Notes: a model not told the origin generated them from the sequence alone. A DNA stretch of 5,783 bases from an uncultured Mailhella sp. (GCA_944324625.1 CALUWZ010000116.1:1-5783); one strand, 5' to 3'. Numbered from the stretch's first letter, positions 1 to 5,783 are shown. Numbers and translations are program-made.

Positions 1-72
1 AAATTTCATGCTTACGCTCCATGGCATTTTGATTTTGATAGTTAAAAATAAGACATGATTGGGGTTTTGGCA

Positions 73-99
73 AATACCTTTTTGGGAAAAAATGGTATT
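73..99. other. AT-rich imperfect hairpin, possibly a weak terminator of an unseen upstream gene
   Basis: AATACC at 73-78 is the exact reverse complement of GGTATT at 94-99. Just inside, TTTTT at 79-83 can pair with AAAAA at 88-92, leaving T93 as a bulge and GGGA as the loop. The result is an 11-bp stem with only two G-C pairs, so it is not very stable. What follows is AT-rich rather than a pure T tract, so a terminator role is only possible. It could end a plus-strand gene lying left of the window or be an accidental fold in AT-rich DNA. Confidence 0.3.
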
Positions 100-129
100 A
101 TTAATATAATATATTGGAATAATATAATA
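96..129. repeat. Overlapping AT-rich direct and inverted repeats upstream of the radical SAM promoter
   Basis: A 10-bp word, TAATATAATA, occurs at 102-111 and again at 120-129, giving an 18-bp period. Overlapping it is a dyad: TATTATT at 96-102 and its exact reverse complement AATAATA at 118-124, separated by 15 bp. The block lies about 30-60 bp upstream of the predicted -35 element. It could be an UP-element-like activator region, a protein operator, or low-complexity sequence. Symmetry is easy to get by chance in DNA this AT-rich, so the evidence is modest. Confidence 0.35.
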
Positions 130-157
130 AAAATATTGTATGGCATGCAAGTTTTTC

Positions 158-186
158 TTGACGCCTCAGCATGAATAAGCGATACT
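158..186 (+). promoter_or_regulatory. Predicted sigma70-type promoter for the radical SAM gene
   Basis: TTGACG at 158-163 matches the -35 consensus TTGACA at five of six positions. After a 17-bp spacer, GATACT at 181-186 matches the -10 consensus TATAAT at four of six, including the conserved A at position 2 and T at position 6. Transcription would start near 193, giving a short leader of about 30 bases before the start codon at 224. The DNA upstream is strongly AT-rich, which often accompanies promoters. This is a prediction from consensus matching only. Confidence 0.5.
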
Positions 187-213
187 TTTTTACTGAACTG
201 AACAGATCAGCAA

Positions 214-217
214 AGGA
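214..217 (+). promoter_or_regulatory. Ribosome binding site that decides the radical SAM start
   Basis: AGGA at 214-217 directly abuts the ATG at 218, so it cannot serve that codon. It lies six bases before the in-frame ATG at 224, a normal spacing. This favours 224 as the true start, two codons inside the longest open frame. Confidence 0.6.
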
Positions 218-223
218 ATGATT

Positions 224-1513
224 ATGAAACAAAAACATCCTGATTTGGTTTTTGCTTTTGAAAACGGAGAAATTGCGTCCGATGACGCTTATTATATGCT
301 CTGCCGCCGCGGGGACGAATGGGCGCTGCCAAGGCCTGACGAGCTTATTCCGCTGCCTCATGAAAGCGAATTTTTCCTTTTGCCCGGCCGAAAAGCCGTT
401 GGGCTGAACAAAGAAACAGGCGAAGTGGAAGAATTGGAAGAACTTGCCGTGGCGGCTTTTGTTTCCCCGGGCTATACCATTTCAGGCCATCCCGTGTATG
501 TGACTGAAGAAAATGCGCCGACGCTTCCTTTGTTTGCTTACGGCGCTCTCGGCGTCATAGGCGATGAATTTTATGTGTGCGCCATGCAGGTGGACAAAGA
601 CCCCCGTCAGGTTTTTGAAGGCATTTCCCCGAAAAAAATAGAAAAAAAAGCGAAAGCCCTTATTAAGGAATTTCCAGACAACAGGCTTATGCAGCATCTT
701 ATGCACAACTGTGTTCTGCGCTACGGCTGTCCTGCGGCAAAAAACCTTGTGCTTGGCCGTTATGAGGCGCCGCTGCCCACATCAAAAGCCTGCAATGCCC
801 GCTGTGTGGGCTGTATTTCTCAGCAGGAGGCGGATTCTTCCATTTGCAGGGCTCCTCAGGACAGAATGAATTTTACGCCCACGGCGCAGGAAATTGCGGA
901 AGTTATGCTGTATCATCAGCAAAATGAACCCGAGCCCATTTATTCCTTCGGTCAGGGCTGTGAGGGCGAACCGCTGACGCAGGGGCCTCTTTTGGCGGAA
1001 GCCGTGAAACTTTTCCGCGAAAAAGGCGGCAAAGGCACGGTGAATTTGAATTCCAACGCATCCATGCCCAAATGGATTAAGGAACTTGCTTTGGCAGGGC
1101 TCAATTCTCTGCGTGTCAGCATGAACAGCGCGCGGGAATCCGTGTATAACCGTTATTACCGTCCGACCAATTACAGTTTTTCCGATGTGCGCGAATCCAT
1201 TAAAACAGCCAAGGAACACGGTCTTTTCGTTTCTTTGAATCTGTTGTTTTTCCCGGGCATTACGGACTGCGAGGAAGAAGTGGAAGCGCTCATTGAACTG
1301 GTCAATGCCTATAAAGTGGATTTTATTCAGCTGCGCAATCTGAATATTGACCCGGAAATGTATCTGCGTCTTCTTGACGGCATCGAGTTTGGCCCGAGCG
1401 TAGGGCTTGCCAATTTTACCAAGCGTCTTTTGCAGTATTGTCCGCATCTGCATTTCGGGTATTTTAACCCCAAAGTGCAGGCCCCTTCCCTTTGTACGGA
1501 TTTGCATGAATAA
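224..1513 (+). CDS. Radical SAM protein of unknown function
   Basis: This encodes a 429-residue protein carrying the radical SAM signature CxxxCxxC at Cys190, Cys194 and Cys197 (CNARCVGC), which should hold a [4Fe-4S] cluster that reductively cleaves S-adenosylmethionine. The TIM-barrel core appears to run from about residue 183 to 400. FGQGCEGEPL at 242-251 looks like the GGEP-type SAM-binding motif, and later barrel strands are visible near 275 (LNSNA), 297 (RVSMNSA), 337-345 and 367-376. Residues 1-180 form an N-terminal domain I cannot assign, with Cys163 and Cys169 shortly before the signature. Further cysteines at 208, 246, 349 and near the C-terminus could bind a second cluster, but this is unproven. 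No signal peptide or membrane segment is evident, so a cytoplasmic location is likely. The gene has its own promoter, stands alone and converges on the nik operon, so a nickel-related role is not implied. I recall similar hypothetical proteins in Desulfovibrio- and Geobacter-type genomes; the substrate is unknown. The start is set by the AGGA at 214-217. Confidence 0.9.
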   Translation: MKQKHPDLVFAFENGEIASDDAYYMLCRRGDEWALPRPDELIPLPHESEFFLLPGRKAVGLNKETGEVEELEELAVAAFVSPGYTISGHPVYVTEENAPTLPLFAYGALGVIGDEFYVCAMQVDKDPRQVFEGISPKKIEKKAKALIKEFPDNRLMQHLMHNCVLRYGCPAAKNLVLGRYEAPLPTSKACNARCVGCISQQEADSSICRAPQDRMNFTPTAQEIAEVMLYHQQNEPEPIYSFGQGCEGEPLTQGPLLAEAVKLFREKGGKGTVNLNSNASMPKWIKELALAGLNSLRVSMNSARESVYNRYYRPTNYSFSDVRESIKTAKEHGLFVSLNLLFFPGITDCEEEVEALIELVNAYKVDFIQLRNLNIDPEMYLRLLDGIEFGPSVGLANFTKRLLQYCPHLHFGYFNPKVQAPSLCTDLHE

Positions 1514-1516
1514 AAC

Positions 1517-1546
1517 AAAAAAAAGGAGCGTCAGCTCCTTTTTTTT
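1517..1546. terminator. Bidirectional rho-independent terminator between convergent genes
   Basis: Eight A residues (1517-1524), GGAGC (1525-1529), the loop GTCA (1530-1533), GCTCC (1534-1538) and eight T residues (1539-1546) form a 13-bp perfect stem with a four-base loop. Read on the plus strand, the T tract follows the GC stem; read on the minus strand, the A tract becomes the U tract. It begins three bases after the radical SAM stop codon and lies 17 bases beyond the nikE stop, so it can end both transcripts. Confidence 0.92.
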
Positions 1547-1563
1547 GTTCCTTTTTCAGTATC

Positions 1564-2340
1564 TTACACGCATTTGGCGCTTGCAAGCAATTTTTGCAGA
1601 AACGGAGACCTTTCTTCAGGCAGGCCCTGTTCTTTATGCAGTCTGTCGGAGATTTTGCCTTGGTTTAAAACAATGATGTCGTCGCAGAGATTAAAGGTAA
1701 CCCTGATGTCATGGGAAATGACCAAAAGGGAAATGCTGTGTTTATCTTTTAAATGATGAAGAAGTTCAATAAGCTTGGCCTGTGTGCTCATGTCAAGACT
1801 GCTTAATGCTTCGTCCAAAATAAGCAGCTGCGGGCTGAGGGCAAGGGCACGGGCTATGGCAAGGCGCTGCTGCTGGCCGCCGCTGAACTGCATGCAGTTT
1901 TTGTGCAGGTCTTTGGGGTTCAGTTCCGCCAGTTCCATGAGGTGTTCGGCTTTTTCCGCATATTCTCTTTCCGTGAGGCTGAAAAAATTCCGCAGCGGTT
2001 CAGTCACGATTTTCAGGGCAGACCAGCGGGGATTGAGGGCTGAGGCTGGGTTTTGGAAAACAGCCTGCATGTTTTTACGAAAGTCTCTTTTTCTGCGCAG
2101 TTCAGAAATATTTATGCCCTGAAAATATACAGAACCCGAGCTTGGTTTTTCAATTCCCAAAATAATTTTGCTCAGTGTGCTTTTGCCTGCGCCGTTGATG
2201 CCCGCAATGCCGAGGGAACGGCCGTATTTTAAAGAAAAATTAATGTCGGTGAGCACTGTTTTGGGTTCTTTTTTGGAAAACCATGTTTCTTTTGTGTATG
2301 TTTTGCAGACATGTTCGCAGGACAGCAGTATATCAGTCAT
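1564..2340 (-). CDS. nikE: Nickel ABC importer ATP-binding protein NikE
   Basis: This 258-residue cytoplasmic ATPase is the second of the two energy-coupling subunits and would pair with NikD beneath the NikB-NikC channel. Visible motifs in order are Walker A GINGAGKST at 47-55, Q-loop Gln96, the ALNPR stretch at 101-105 typical of the peptide/nickel importer family, the ABC signature FSGGQQQR at 152-159, Walker B LLILDE at 172-177, D-loop SSLD at 180-183 and switch His210. All catalytic positions are intact. LLILDEALSSLD resembles the E. coli NikE version, and length is close to its roughly 268 residues. The ATG at 2340 overlaps the nikD stop by 8 bp (ATGACTGA), and a good ribosome binding site, GGGGAG at 2350-2355, lies 9 bases upstream inside nikD, so translation is probably coupled. 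It is last in the operon, followed by the shared terminator. A metallophore or oligopeptide importer ATPase is possible from this protein alone; the NikA-NikC neighbours decide for nickel. Confidence 0.88.
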   Translation of the reverse strand: MTDILLSCEHVCKTYTKETWFSKKEPKTVLTDINFSLKYGRSLGIAGINGAGKSTLSKIILGIEKPSSGSVYFQGINISELRRKRDFRKNMQAVFQNPASALNPRWSALKIVTEPLRNFFSLTEREYAEKAEHLMELAELNPKDLHKNCMQFSGGQQQRLAIARALALSPQLLILDEALSSLDMSTQAKLIELLHHLKDKHSISLLVISHDIRVTFNLCDDIIVLNQGKISDRLHKEQGLPEERSPFLQKLLASAKCV

Positions 2341-3094
2341 GAAATTTTACTCCCCATGAATTTTCGCATATTTTGGCATTGTCCGAAAGCAGGGCTTTGA
2401 GAATGGGGTGGCGTTTCGGACTGTGCACTTCCGCCGCAGGAAAATCATCGAGCAGTCTTCCTTTATGCATGAACAGTATTCTGTCGGCAGCGGTGCACGC
2501 TGTTTTGATGTTATGGGTAATAATCATAAGGGACTGTGCCTGATTTTTTGTTTTCTGCAGCAGGCTTAGTATTTCCTGTTCGGCAAGGCAGTCAATGTCG
2601 GATGTGGGTTCGTCGGCTATGATAAATTCGGTCCGCAGGCCGAGGCAAAGCCCGATCATAATGCGCTGGAGCATGCCTCCGCTGAGCTGAAACGGGTAGG
2701 AGTTCAGAATATCCTTTGGATTTTCCAAGCCGACATCTGCCAGAATTTTTTCAAAAAAAAGACTGTCATTTTTTTTTCTGCGGGTTTTGAAAATATCCTT
2801 GAACAGACTGCCGATGGTGAAAGCTTGGTCAAAGCAGTCTGCGGGGGACTGCATAATCATGCCGAGAACAGTTCCGCGCATGGTTTCGGAAAAAGTTTGT
2901 CCACTGTACAAAATTTCTCCTGTACTGTGCAGATTTTTGGGCAAAAGCTGCATAAGGGCAAGGCTTGTGAGGCTTTTGCCCGAGCCTGACCGGCCGAGAA
3001 GAACGGCTGTTTCGCCTTTTTTTACAGAGAAACTGACATTGTCCACCAGTTTGGTGCTGCCGCAGTATATGCTGAGATTGTTGACGCGTATCAT
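2333..3094 (-). CDS. nikD: Nickel ABC importer ATP-binding protein NikD
   Basis: This 253-residue ATPase is the first of the importer's two ATP-hydrolysing subunits. Motifs in order are Walker A GRSGSGKS at 34-41, Q-loop Gln82 (IMQSP), the signature LSGGMLQR at 137-144, Walker B FIIADE at 157-162 followed by PTSDID, and switch His194. YPFQLSGGMLQR and FIIADEPTSD closely match what I recall of E. coli NikD, which is about the same length, 254 residues. The open frame extends upstream to 3208, but those 38 codons lie mostly inside nikC and look unlike an ATPase N-terminus. The ATG at 3094 is preceded by AAGGGA at 3104-3109 with 9-base spacing and gives the usual MIRVNNLSI opening. The gene starts 16 bp after the nikC stop and overlaps nikE by 8 bp. 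Codons 105-114, in the variable region before the signature, contain a 9-A run and an 8-T run separated by eight bases, a possible slippage spot. Confidence 0.9.
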   Translation of the reverse strand: MIRVNNLSIYCGSTKLVDNVSFSVKKGETAVLLGRSGSGKSLTSLALMQLLPKNLHSTGEILYSGQTFSETMRGTVLGMIMQSPADCFDQAFTIGSLFKDIFKTRRKKNDSLFFEKILADVGLENPKDILNSYPFQLSGGMLQRIMIGLCLGLRTEFIIADEPTSDIDCLAEQEILSLLQKTKNQAQSLMIITHNIKTACTAADRILFMHKGRLLDDFPAAEVHSPKRHPILKALLSDNAKICENSWGVKFHD

Positions 3095-3103
3095 ATTAAT
3101 AAA

Positions 3104-3109
3104 TCCCTT
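3104..3109 (-). promoter_or_regulatory. Ribosome binding site that decides the nikD start
   Basis: On the minus strand AAGGGA lies immediately downstream of the nikC stop codon (3111-3113) and 9 bases before the ATG at 3094. It supports the shorter NikD start over any upstream start inside nikC. Confidence 0.65.
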
Positions 3110-3110
3110 A

Positions 3111-3980
3111 TCAGTGCTGCTGTTCTGAAAACTCATTAACATCATTGGGATAAAAATCTTTCTGCACCGTATCGCGCAGAATTTCGCCGAGACTGTTGAA
3201 AACCGCAACCACGATAAAAATGCAGAATCCCGGGATAATCATAAGCCACGGATCGGTATAGATATAGGGCAGGGAATCGTTGATCATAACCCCCCATTCT
3301 GCCGTCGGAGCCTGTATGCCGAGACCGAGAAAGCTCAGGCCTGCCACATGCAGGAGCATATGTCCGAAGTCAAGGGTTGCGAGGATGAGGATTTGTGCGG
3401 AAACAGAGGGCAGGATATGGCGTTTTATTATGGAAAAATCACTTCCGCCGAGGGTTTTTGCGCAGAGAATATAGTCTTGGCTTTTGATCTGCAGAACTAT
3501 GGAGCGCACCAAGCGGGCATACCATGCCCAGTGGGTCAGCACAATGGTGACAATGACATTGACGAGCCCGACGCCCAGCACGCCTATGAAGAACAGTCCG
3601 AGAATAAAGGTGGGAAGAGCAAGAAAAAGGTCGGTGATGCGCATGAGCACGGAATCGAAAATGCCTCCCTTATAGCCTGCCAAAATTCCCACGCAGAGGG
3701 AAACTGCCATGATAAGTCCCTGAATGATAAGAATAATGGCCAGGGAAGTTCTTGTTCCGTATATGAGGCGGGAAAAAATATCCCTTCCGAGGTGGTCGGT
3801 TCCCAAAAGATGTTCGCTGCTCATGGGCAAAAGTTTTTGGGGTAAATTCACAAGATAGGGATCATGCAGGGCAAGCACGGGCGCAAAAACGGCAGTCAGC
3901 AAAAGGAGCATGACTAGTCCCAAAAGCAGGACAAGCGTTTTCTCTGAGTGTTTTTTGATAGGCTTAGGCATTGTTTTCAT
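3111..3980 (-). CDS. nikC: Nickel ABC importer permease NikC
   Basis: This is one of the two channel-forming permeases in the cytoplasmic membrane, 289 residues from the chosen start against 277 in E. coli. A strong N-terminal membrane segment spans about 15-38, followed by the family landmark LGTDHLGRDIFSR at 59-71. Further hydrophobic segments lie near 80-101, 118-148, 194-221 and 240-265. Stretches that match E. coli NikC as I recall it are THWAWYARLVRS (149-160), GHMLLHVAGLSFLGLG (206-221) and APTAEWGVMIND (224-235). The loop around 169-192 (DYILCAKTLGG...) is the EAA-type site that docks on the ATPase. Its stop is 16 bp before nikD. The start is uncertain: ATGs at 4007, 3980 and 3971 are in frame, none has a clear ribosome binding site, and all overlap the nikB end. 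The N-terminal length of E. coli NikC fits 3971 or 3980. Translation by coupling from nikB is likely. Confidence 0.93.
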   Translation of the reverse strand: MKTMPKPIKKHSEKTLVLLLGLVMLLLLTAVFAPVLALHDPYLVNLPQKLLPMSSEHLLGTDHLGRDIFSRLIYGTRTSLAIILIIQGLIMAVSLCVGILAGYKGGIFDSVLMRITDLFLALPTFILGLFFIGVLGVGLVNVIVTIVLTHWAWYARLVRSIVLQIKSQDYILCAKTLGGSDFSIIKRHILPSVSAQILILATLDFGHMLLHVAGLSFLGLGIQAPTAEWGVMINDSLPYIYTDPWLMIIPGFCIFIVVAVFNSLGEILRDTVQKDFYPNDVNEFSEQQH

Positions 3981-4902
3981 AGGCAATTCGGGGATTGAGG
4001 TATGCATAAAGAATATCGGTTATTAAATTTATGCCGAGGAAAATGATTGTGATCATTACCATAAAGCACTGCAGAACGGGAAAGTCATGGCTGTATAAAG
4101 CAGAAACCATAAAACGGCCGACTCCCGGAAAGGCAAACAATACTTCCACCACAAAGGCTCCGCCCAGAAGTTCCCCAAAGTGCATGCCAAAGGAAGTGAC
4201 AATGGGGAGCATGGCATTTTTCAGGGTGTATTTTCCGTATATTTTTGTTTTGCTCATGCCTAAGATTGTAAGGTACTGCAGGCTGCGCCGTTCCATATAT
4301 TCCAAAAATGCCGTGCGCGTAAGGCGTATGTTTATGGCCAATGACATGAAAGACAAAGTCAGCACGGGCAGAATATAGCTTGTCGGCCCCTGATTGCCGA
4401 AGGGCGGTATGAGCCGGAGTTTAAGGGAAAATGCATACAGGAGCATGAATCCCAGCCAGAAGGAGGGAATGGAGACACCGAGGAATGAGTAAAACCGTAT
4501 GCATTTATCCCCTAAACTGCCTTTTTTCCCTGCGCTGTAAATGCCGAGGGGAAGGCTGACGGCAACAAGGAAAATCATGGATATGACGGCAAGTTTCAGT
4601 GAAGTGGGAAAATAACGGCAAAGATCATTGAAAACATCCCGCTTGGTAATGTAGGAAGTTCCGAAATCAAGCTGCAGGGCATTTTTGAGCCATGCGGCAT
4701 ATTGGATATAAATGGGTTTGTCCAGTCCCAGTTCTGTTTTCGTAACCGCAAGGGTCTGTTCGGTAACGGGTATGCGCGAGCTGATGAGATAGGCCCGTGC
4801 AGGGTCCACCGGCCCTATGCGCAGGATGACGAACATGGCAAAGGACAGAATAAATACTGCCAGCACCGCATGGCAGAGGCGTTTGAGAATATAGCGAAGC
4901 AT
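3964..4902 (-). CDS. nikB: Nickel ABC importer permease NikB
   Basis: This is the other membrane channel subunit, 312 residues against 314 in E. coli. The first membrane helix spans about 9-30, after the opening MLRYILKR, which lines up exactly with E. coli NikB MLRYVLRR and fixes the start at 4902. A periplasmic domain containing DPARAYL (33-39), LGLDKPIYIQY (58-68) and LDFGTSY (78-84) follows, then hydrophobic segments near 100-125, 137-160, 177-195, 233-255 and 277-302. Recognisable NikB stretches are FLGVSIPSFWL (140-150), FMSLAINIRL (185-194), GMHFGELLGG (239-248) and FPGVGRF (258-264). The loop at about 208-233 is the EAA-like contact with the ATPase. The gene begins 21 bp after the nikA stop with no strong ribosome binding site visible, and its 3' end overlaps nikC. 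It would act with NikC to pass nickel released by NikA. Confidence 0.94.
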   Translation of the reverse strand: MLRYILKRLCHAVLAVFILSFAMFVILRIGPVDPARAYLISSRIPVTEQTLAVTKTELGLDKPIYIQYAAWLKNALQLDFGTSYITKRDVFNDLCRYFPTSLKLAVISMIFLVAVSLPLGIYSAGKKGSLGDKCIRFYSFLGVSIPSFWLGFMLLYAFSLKLRLIPPFGNQGPTSYILPVLTLSFMSLAINIRLTRTAFLEYMERRSLQYLTILGMSKTKIYGKYTLKNAMLPIVTSFGMHFGELLGGAFVVEVLFAFPGVGRFMVSALYSHDFPVLQCFMVMITIIFLGINLITDILYAYLNPRIAYENNA

Positions 4903-4923
4903 GATGATTTCAGTTTTTGGGTT

Positions 4924-5783
4924 TTATCGGTTCAGAATTAAATCCTGCAGGAGTATCTCCGAAGACATTGCGCCGAAACGGAACTTGCTGATTTTATTTT
5001 TATCGTACAAGACATAATCGGGTTCATAGCTTATGGGCAGGTATACGGCTCCGTCATGCAGGGCCTGCAGAATTTTTTTGTGCAGGCGGGCAAATTCTTC
5101 ACTGTCCGTGCAGGAAAGCAGCCTGCTTATGTCTGCGTCAATTTCTGCTTTGTCCGCAAGACCGAGCTGGGCCTGATAATCGGCATGGGACGGCGCCCGC
5201 ATGGACGCGAGAAATGACGTAGGTTCATAGGGAGGGCCCCAAGTGCGGTTGAAAATGAGGTCAAATTCTCCGTTTTGGTGCAGATTGGTGAAAATGGTGT
5301 TTTCTTCCGCTTTGAGGTTCAGCTTTATGCCGATTTTTGCAAGGTCGGCCTGTACGGCTTCGGCTATGGCCTTTTGTTTGGGGTCAATGCCAATATAGTG
5401 CAGGTCAAGTTCTATGATTTTGCCGTCTTTGGCAAAGTATCCGCCAGTTTTGGCATATCCTGCCTGCTTCAGCAGTTCTTCGGAACGGTTCGGGTTGTAT
5501 TCGTAAACCGTGCCCGTGTCCGAGAAAGCCGTTTCGGGATTGAAAATGTGTTCGGCAGGATATTCCTGTTCCTTCAGAATATAGGTTATGATTGTTTTTT
5601 TGCTGACGGCGTGGAGTACGGCTTTGCGTACATTGATGTCCTTGGTGAAGGAACGGTTTGAGTTTAAGGCAATAAGGCAGGAAATGCGCGGCTCGGATTT
5701 TTCGCCTGCAAAATTATCCTGCCGTGACAGGCGGACAAAGTTTTCGATATTAAAATTGCCTTCTCCGAACAATATATCGATTT
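4924..5783 (-). CDS. nikA: Nickel-binding periplasmic protein NikA (C-terminal half; 5' end beyond window)
   Basis: The substrate-binding subunit captures nickel, usually as a chelate, outside the membrane and delivers it to NikBC. Only about 286 codons, roughly the C-terminal half of a ~520-residue family protein, lie in the window. The reading frame stays open to the right edge, so the signal peptide and N-terminal lobe are not seen. The fragment fits the family-5 solute-binding fold: VRKAVLHAVSKK, then YEYNPNRSEELLKQAGY, then AEAVQADLAKIGI, then LHDGAVYLPISY. The segment NRTWGPPYEP followed by SMRAPSHADYQAQLGLADK is very close to E. coli NikA. In it, Trp (5239-5241), Tyr (5227-5229) and His (5185-5187) align with what I recall as Trp398, Tyr402 and His416 lining the E. 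coli nickel site. These residues favour nickel over peptides. It is first of the visible operon genes and 21 bp ahead of nikB. Its promoter, and any NikR operator, lie outside. Confidence 0.92.
   Translation of the reverse strand, partial: IDILFGEGNFNIENFVRLSRQDNFAGEKSEPRISCLIALNSNRSFTKDINVRKAVLHAVSKKTIITYILKEQEYPAEHIFNPETAFSDTGTVYEYNPNRSEELLKQAGYAKTGGYFAKDGKIIELDLHYIGIDPKQKAIAEAVQADLAKIGIKLNLKAEENTIFTNLHQNGEFDLIFNRTWGPPYEPTSFLASMRAPSHADYQAQLGLADKAEIDADISRLLSCTDSEEFARLHKKILQALHDGAVYLPISYEPDYVLYDKNKISKFRFGAMSSEILLQDLILNR

Noticed and set aside
1..45. Possible C-terminal tail of a plus-strand gene (KFHAYAPWHFDFDS then TAA)
   Set aside because: Fourteen open codons at a window edge are expected by chance; only the weak hairpin at 73-99 supports an upstream gene, so I did not list it.
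96..124. NikR operator assignment for the TATTATT-N15-AATAATA dyad
   Set aside because: The spacer does not match operator layouts I know, the DNA is too AT-rich for the dyad to be significant, and the site is next to the radical SAM gene rather than the nik promoter.
101..361. 86-codon minus-strand frame crossing the upstream region and the start of the radical SAM gene
   Set aside because: It has no recognisable motif, most of it is antisense to the radical SAM gene, and it runs through the repeat and promoter region.
782..1507. Long 241-codon open frame on the minus strand opposite the radical SAM gene
   Set aside because: It is fully antisense to a gene with a clear catalytic signature, lacks a ribosome binding site, and its translation is a low-complexity shadow of the plus-strand codons.
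3095..3208. N-terminal extension of NikD to an upstream ATG at 3208
   Set aside because: These codons overlap nikC, do not resemble an ABC ATPase N-terminus, and a good ribosome binding site points to the ATG at 3094.
3348..3845. 165-codon plus-strand open frame opposite nikC
   Set aside because: It lies wholly within a confidently identified permease gene, is hydrophilic complement of membrane codons, and shows no family motif.
1564..5783. Oligopeptide or dipeptide importer (Opp/Dpp) instead of nickel importer
   Set aside because: The permeases match NikB and NikC over long diagnostic stretches, NikD carries SGGMLQR and FIIADEPTSD, and the binding protein retains the Trp, Tyr and His of the nickel site.

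Overview
This window holds two convergent transcription units. On the plus strand a single uncharacterised radical SAM protein gene lies behind an AT-rich upstream region. On the minus strand there is a five-gene ATP-binding-cassette importer of the nickel family, in the canonical order nikA-nikB-nikC-nikD-nikE. The two units meet at a nearly perfectly symmetric hairpin (A8-GGAGC-GTCA-GCTCC-T8) that should act as a rho-independent terminator in both directions.

Layout: bases 1-217 carry no convincing gene. They contain a weak hairpin (73-99), overlapping AT-rich direct and inverted repeats (96-129) and a sigma70-type promoter (158-186). The radical SAM gene occupies 224-1513 (+). The shared terminator is at 1517-1546. 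Then, reading leftward from the right edge, come nikA (4924 to beyond 5783, only the C-terminal half), nikB (3964-4902), nikC (3111-3980), nikD (2333-3094) and nikE (1564-2340). Spacing is tight: 21 bp between nikA and nikB, an overlap at nikB/nikC, 16 bp at nikC/nikD and an 8-bp overlap at nikD/nikE. This indicates one polycistronic message whose promoter lies outside the window.

How the genes work together: NikA would capture a nickel chelate outside the cytoplasmic membrane, NikB and NikC form the channel, and NikD and NikE hydrolyse ATP to drive import. Resemblance to the E. coli Nik proteins is recognisable from memory in all five, strongest in NikA, NikB and NikC. Three residues that line the E. 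coli NikA metal site (Trp, Tyr and His) are retained. The imported nickel would serve enzymes such as NiFe hydrogenase or urease, none of which is visible here.

Organism: a bacterium with moderate GC content in its genes and very AT-rich intergenic DNA. The radical SAM protein resembles hypothetical radical SAM proteins I associate with Desulfovibrio/Geobacter-type anaerobes, and a nickel importer fits a hydrogenase-bearing anaerobe, so a Desulfovibrionaceae-like host is my best guess, with limited confidence. I see no mobile element, CRISPR array, tRNA or rRNA. The importer is a known system; the least understood item is the radical SAM gene.
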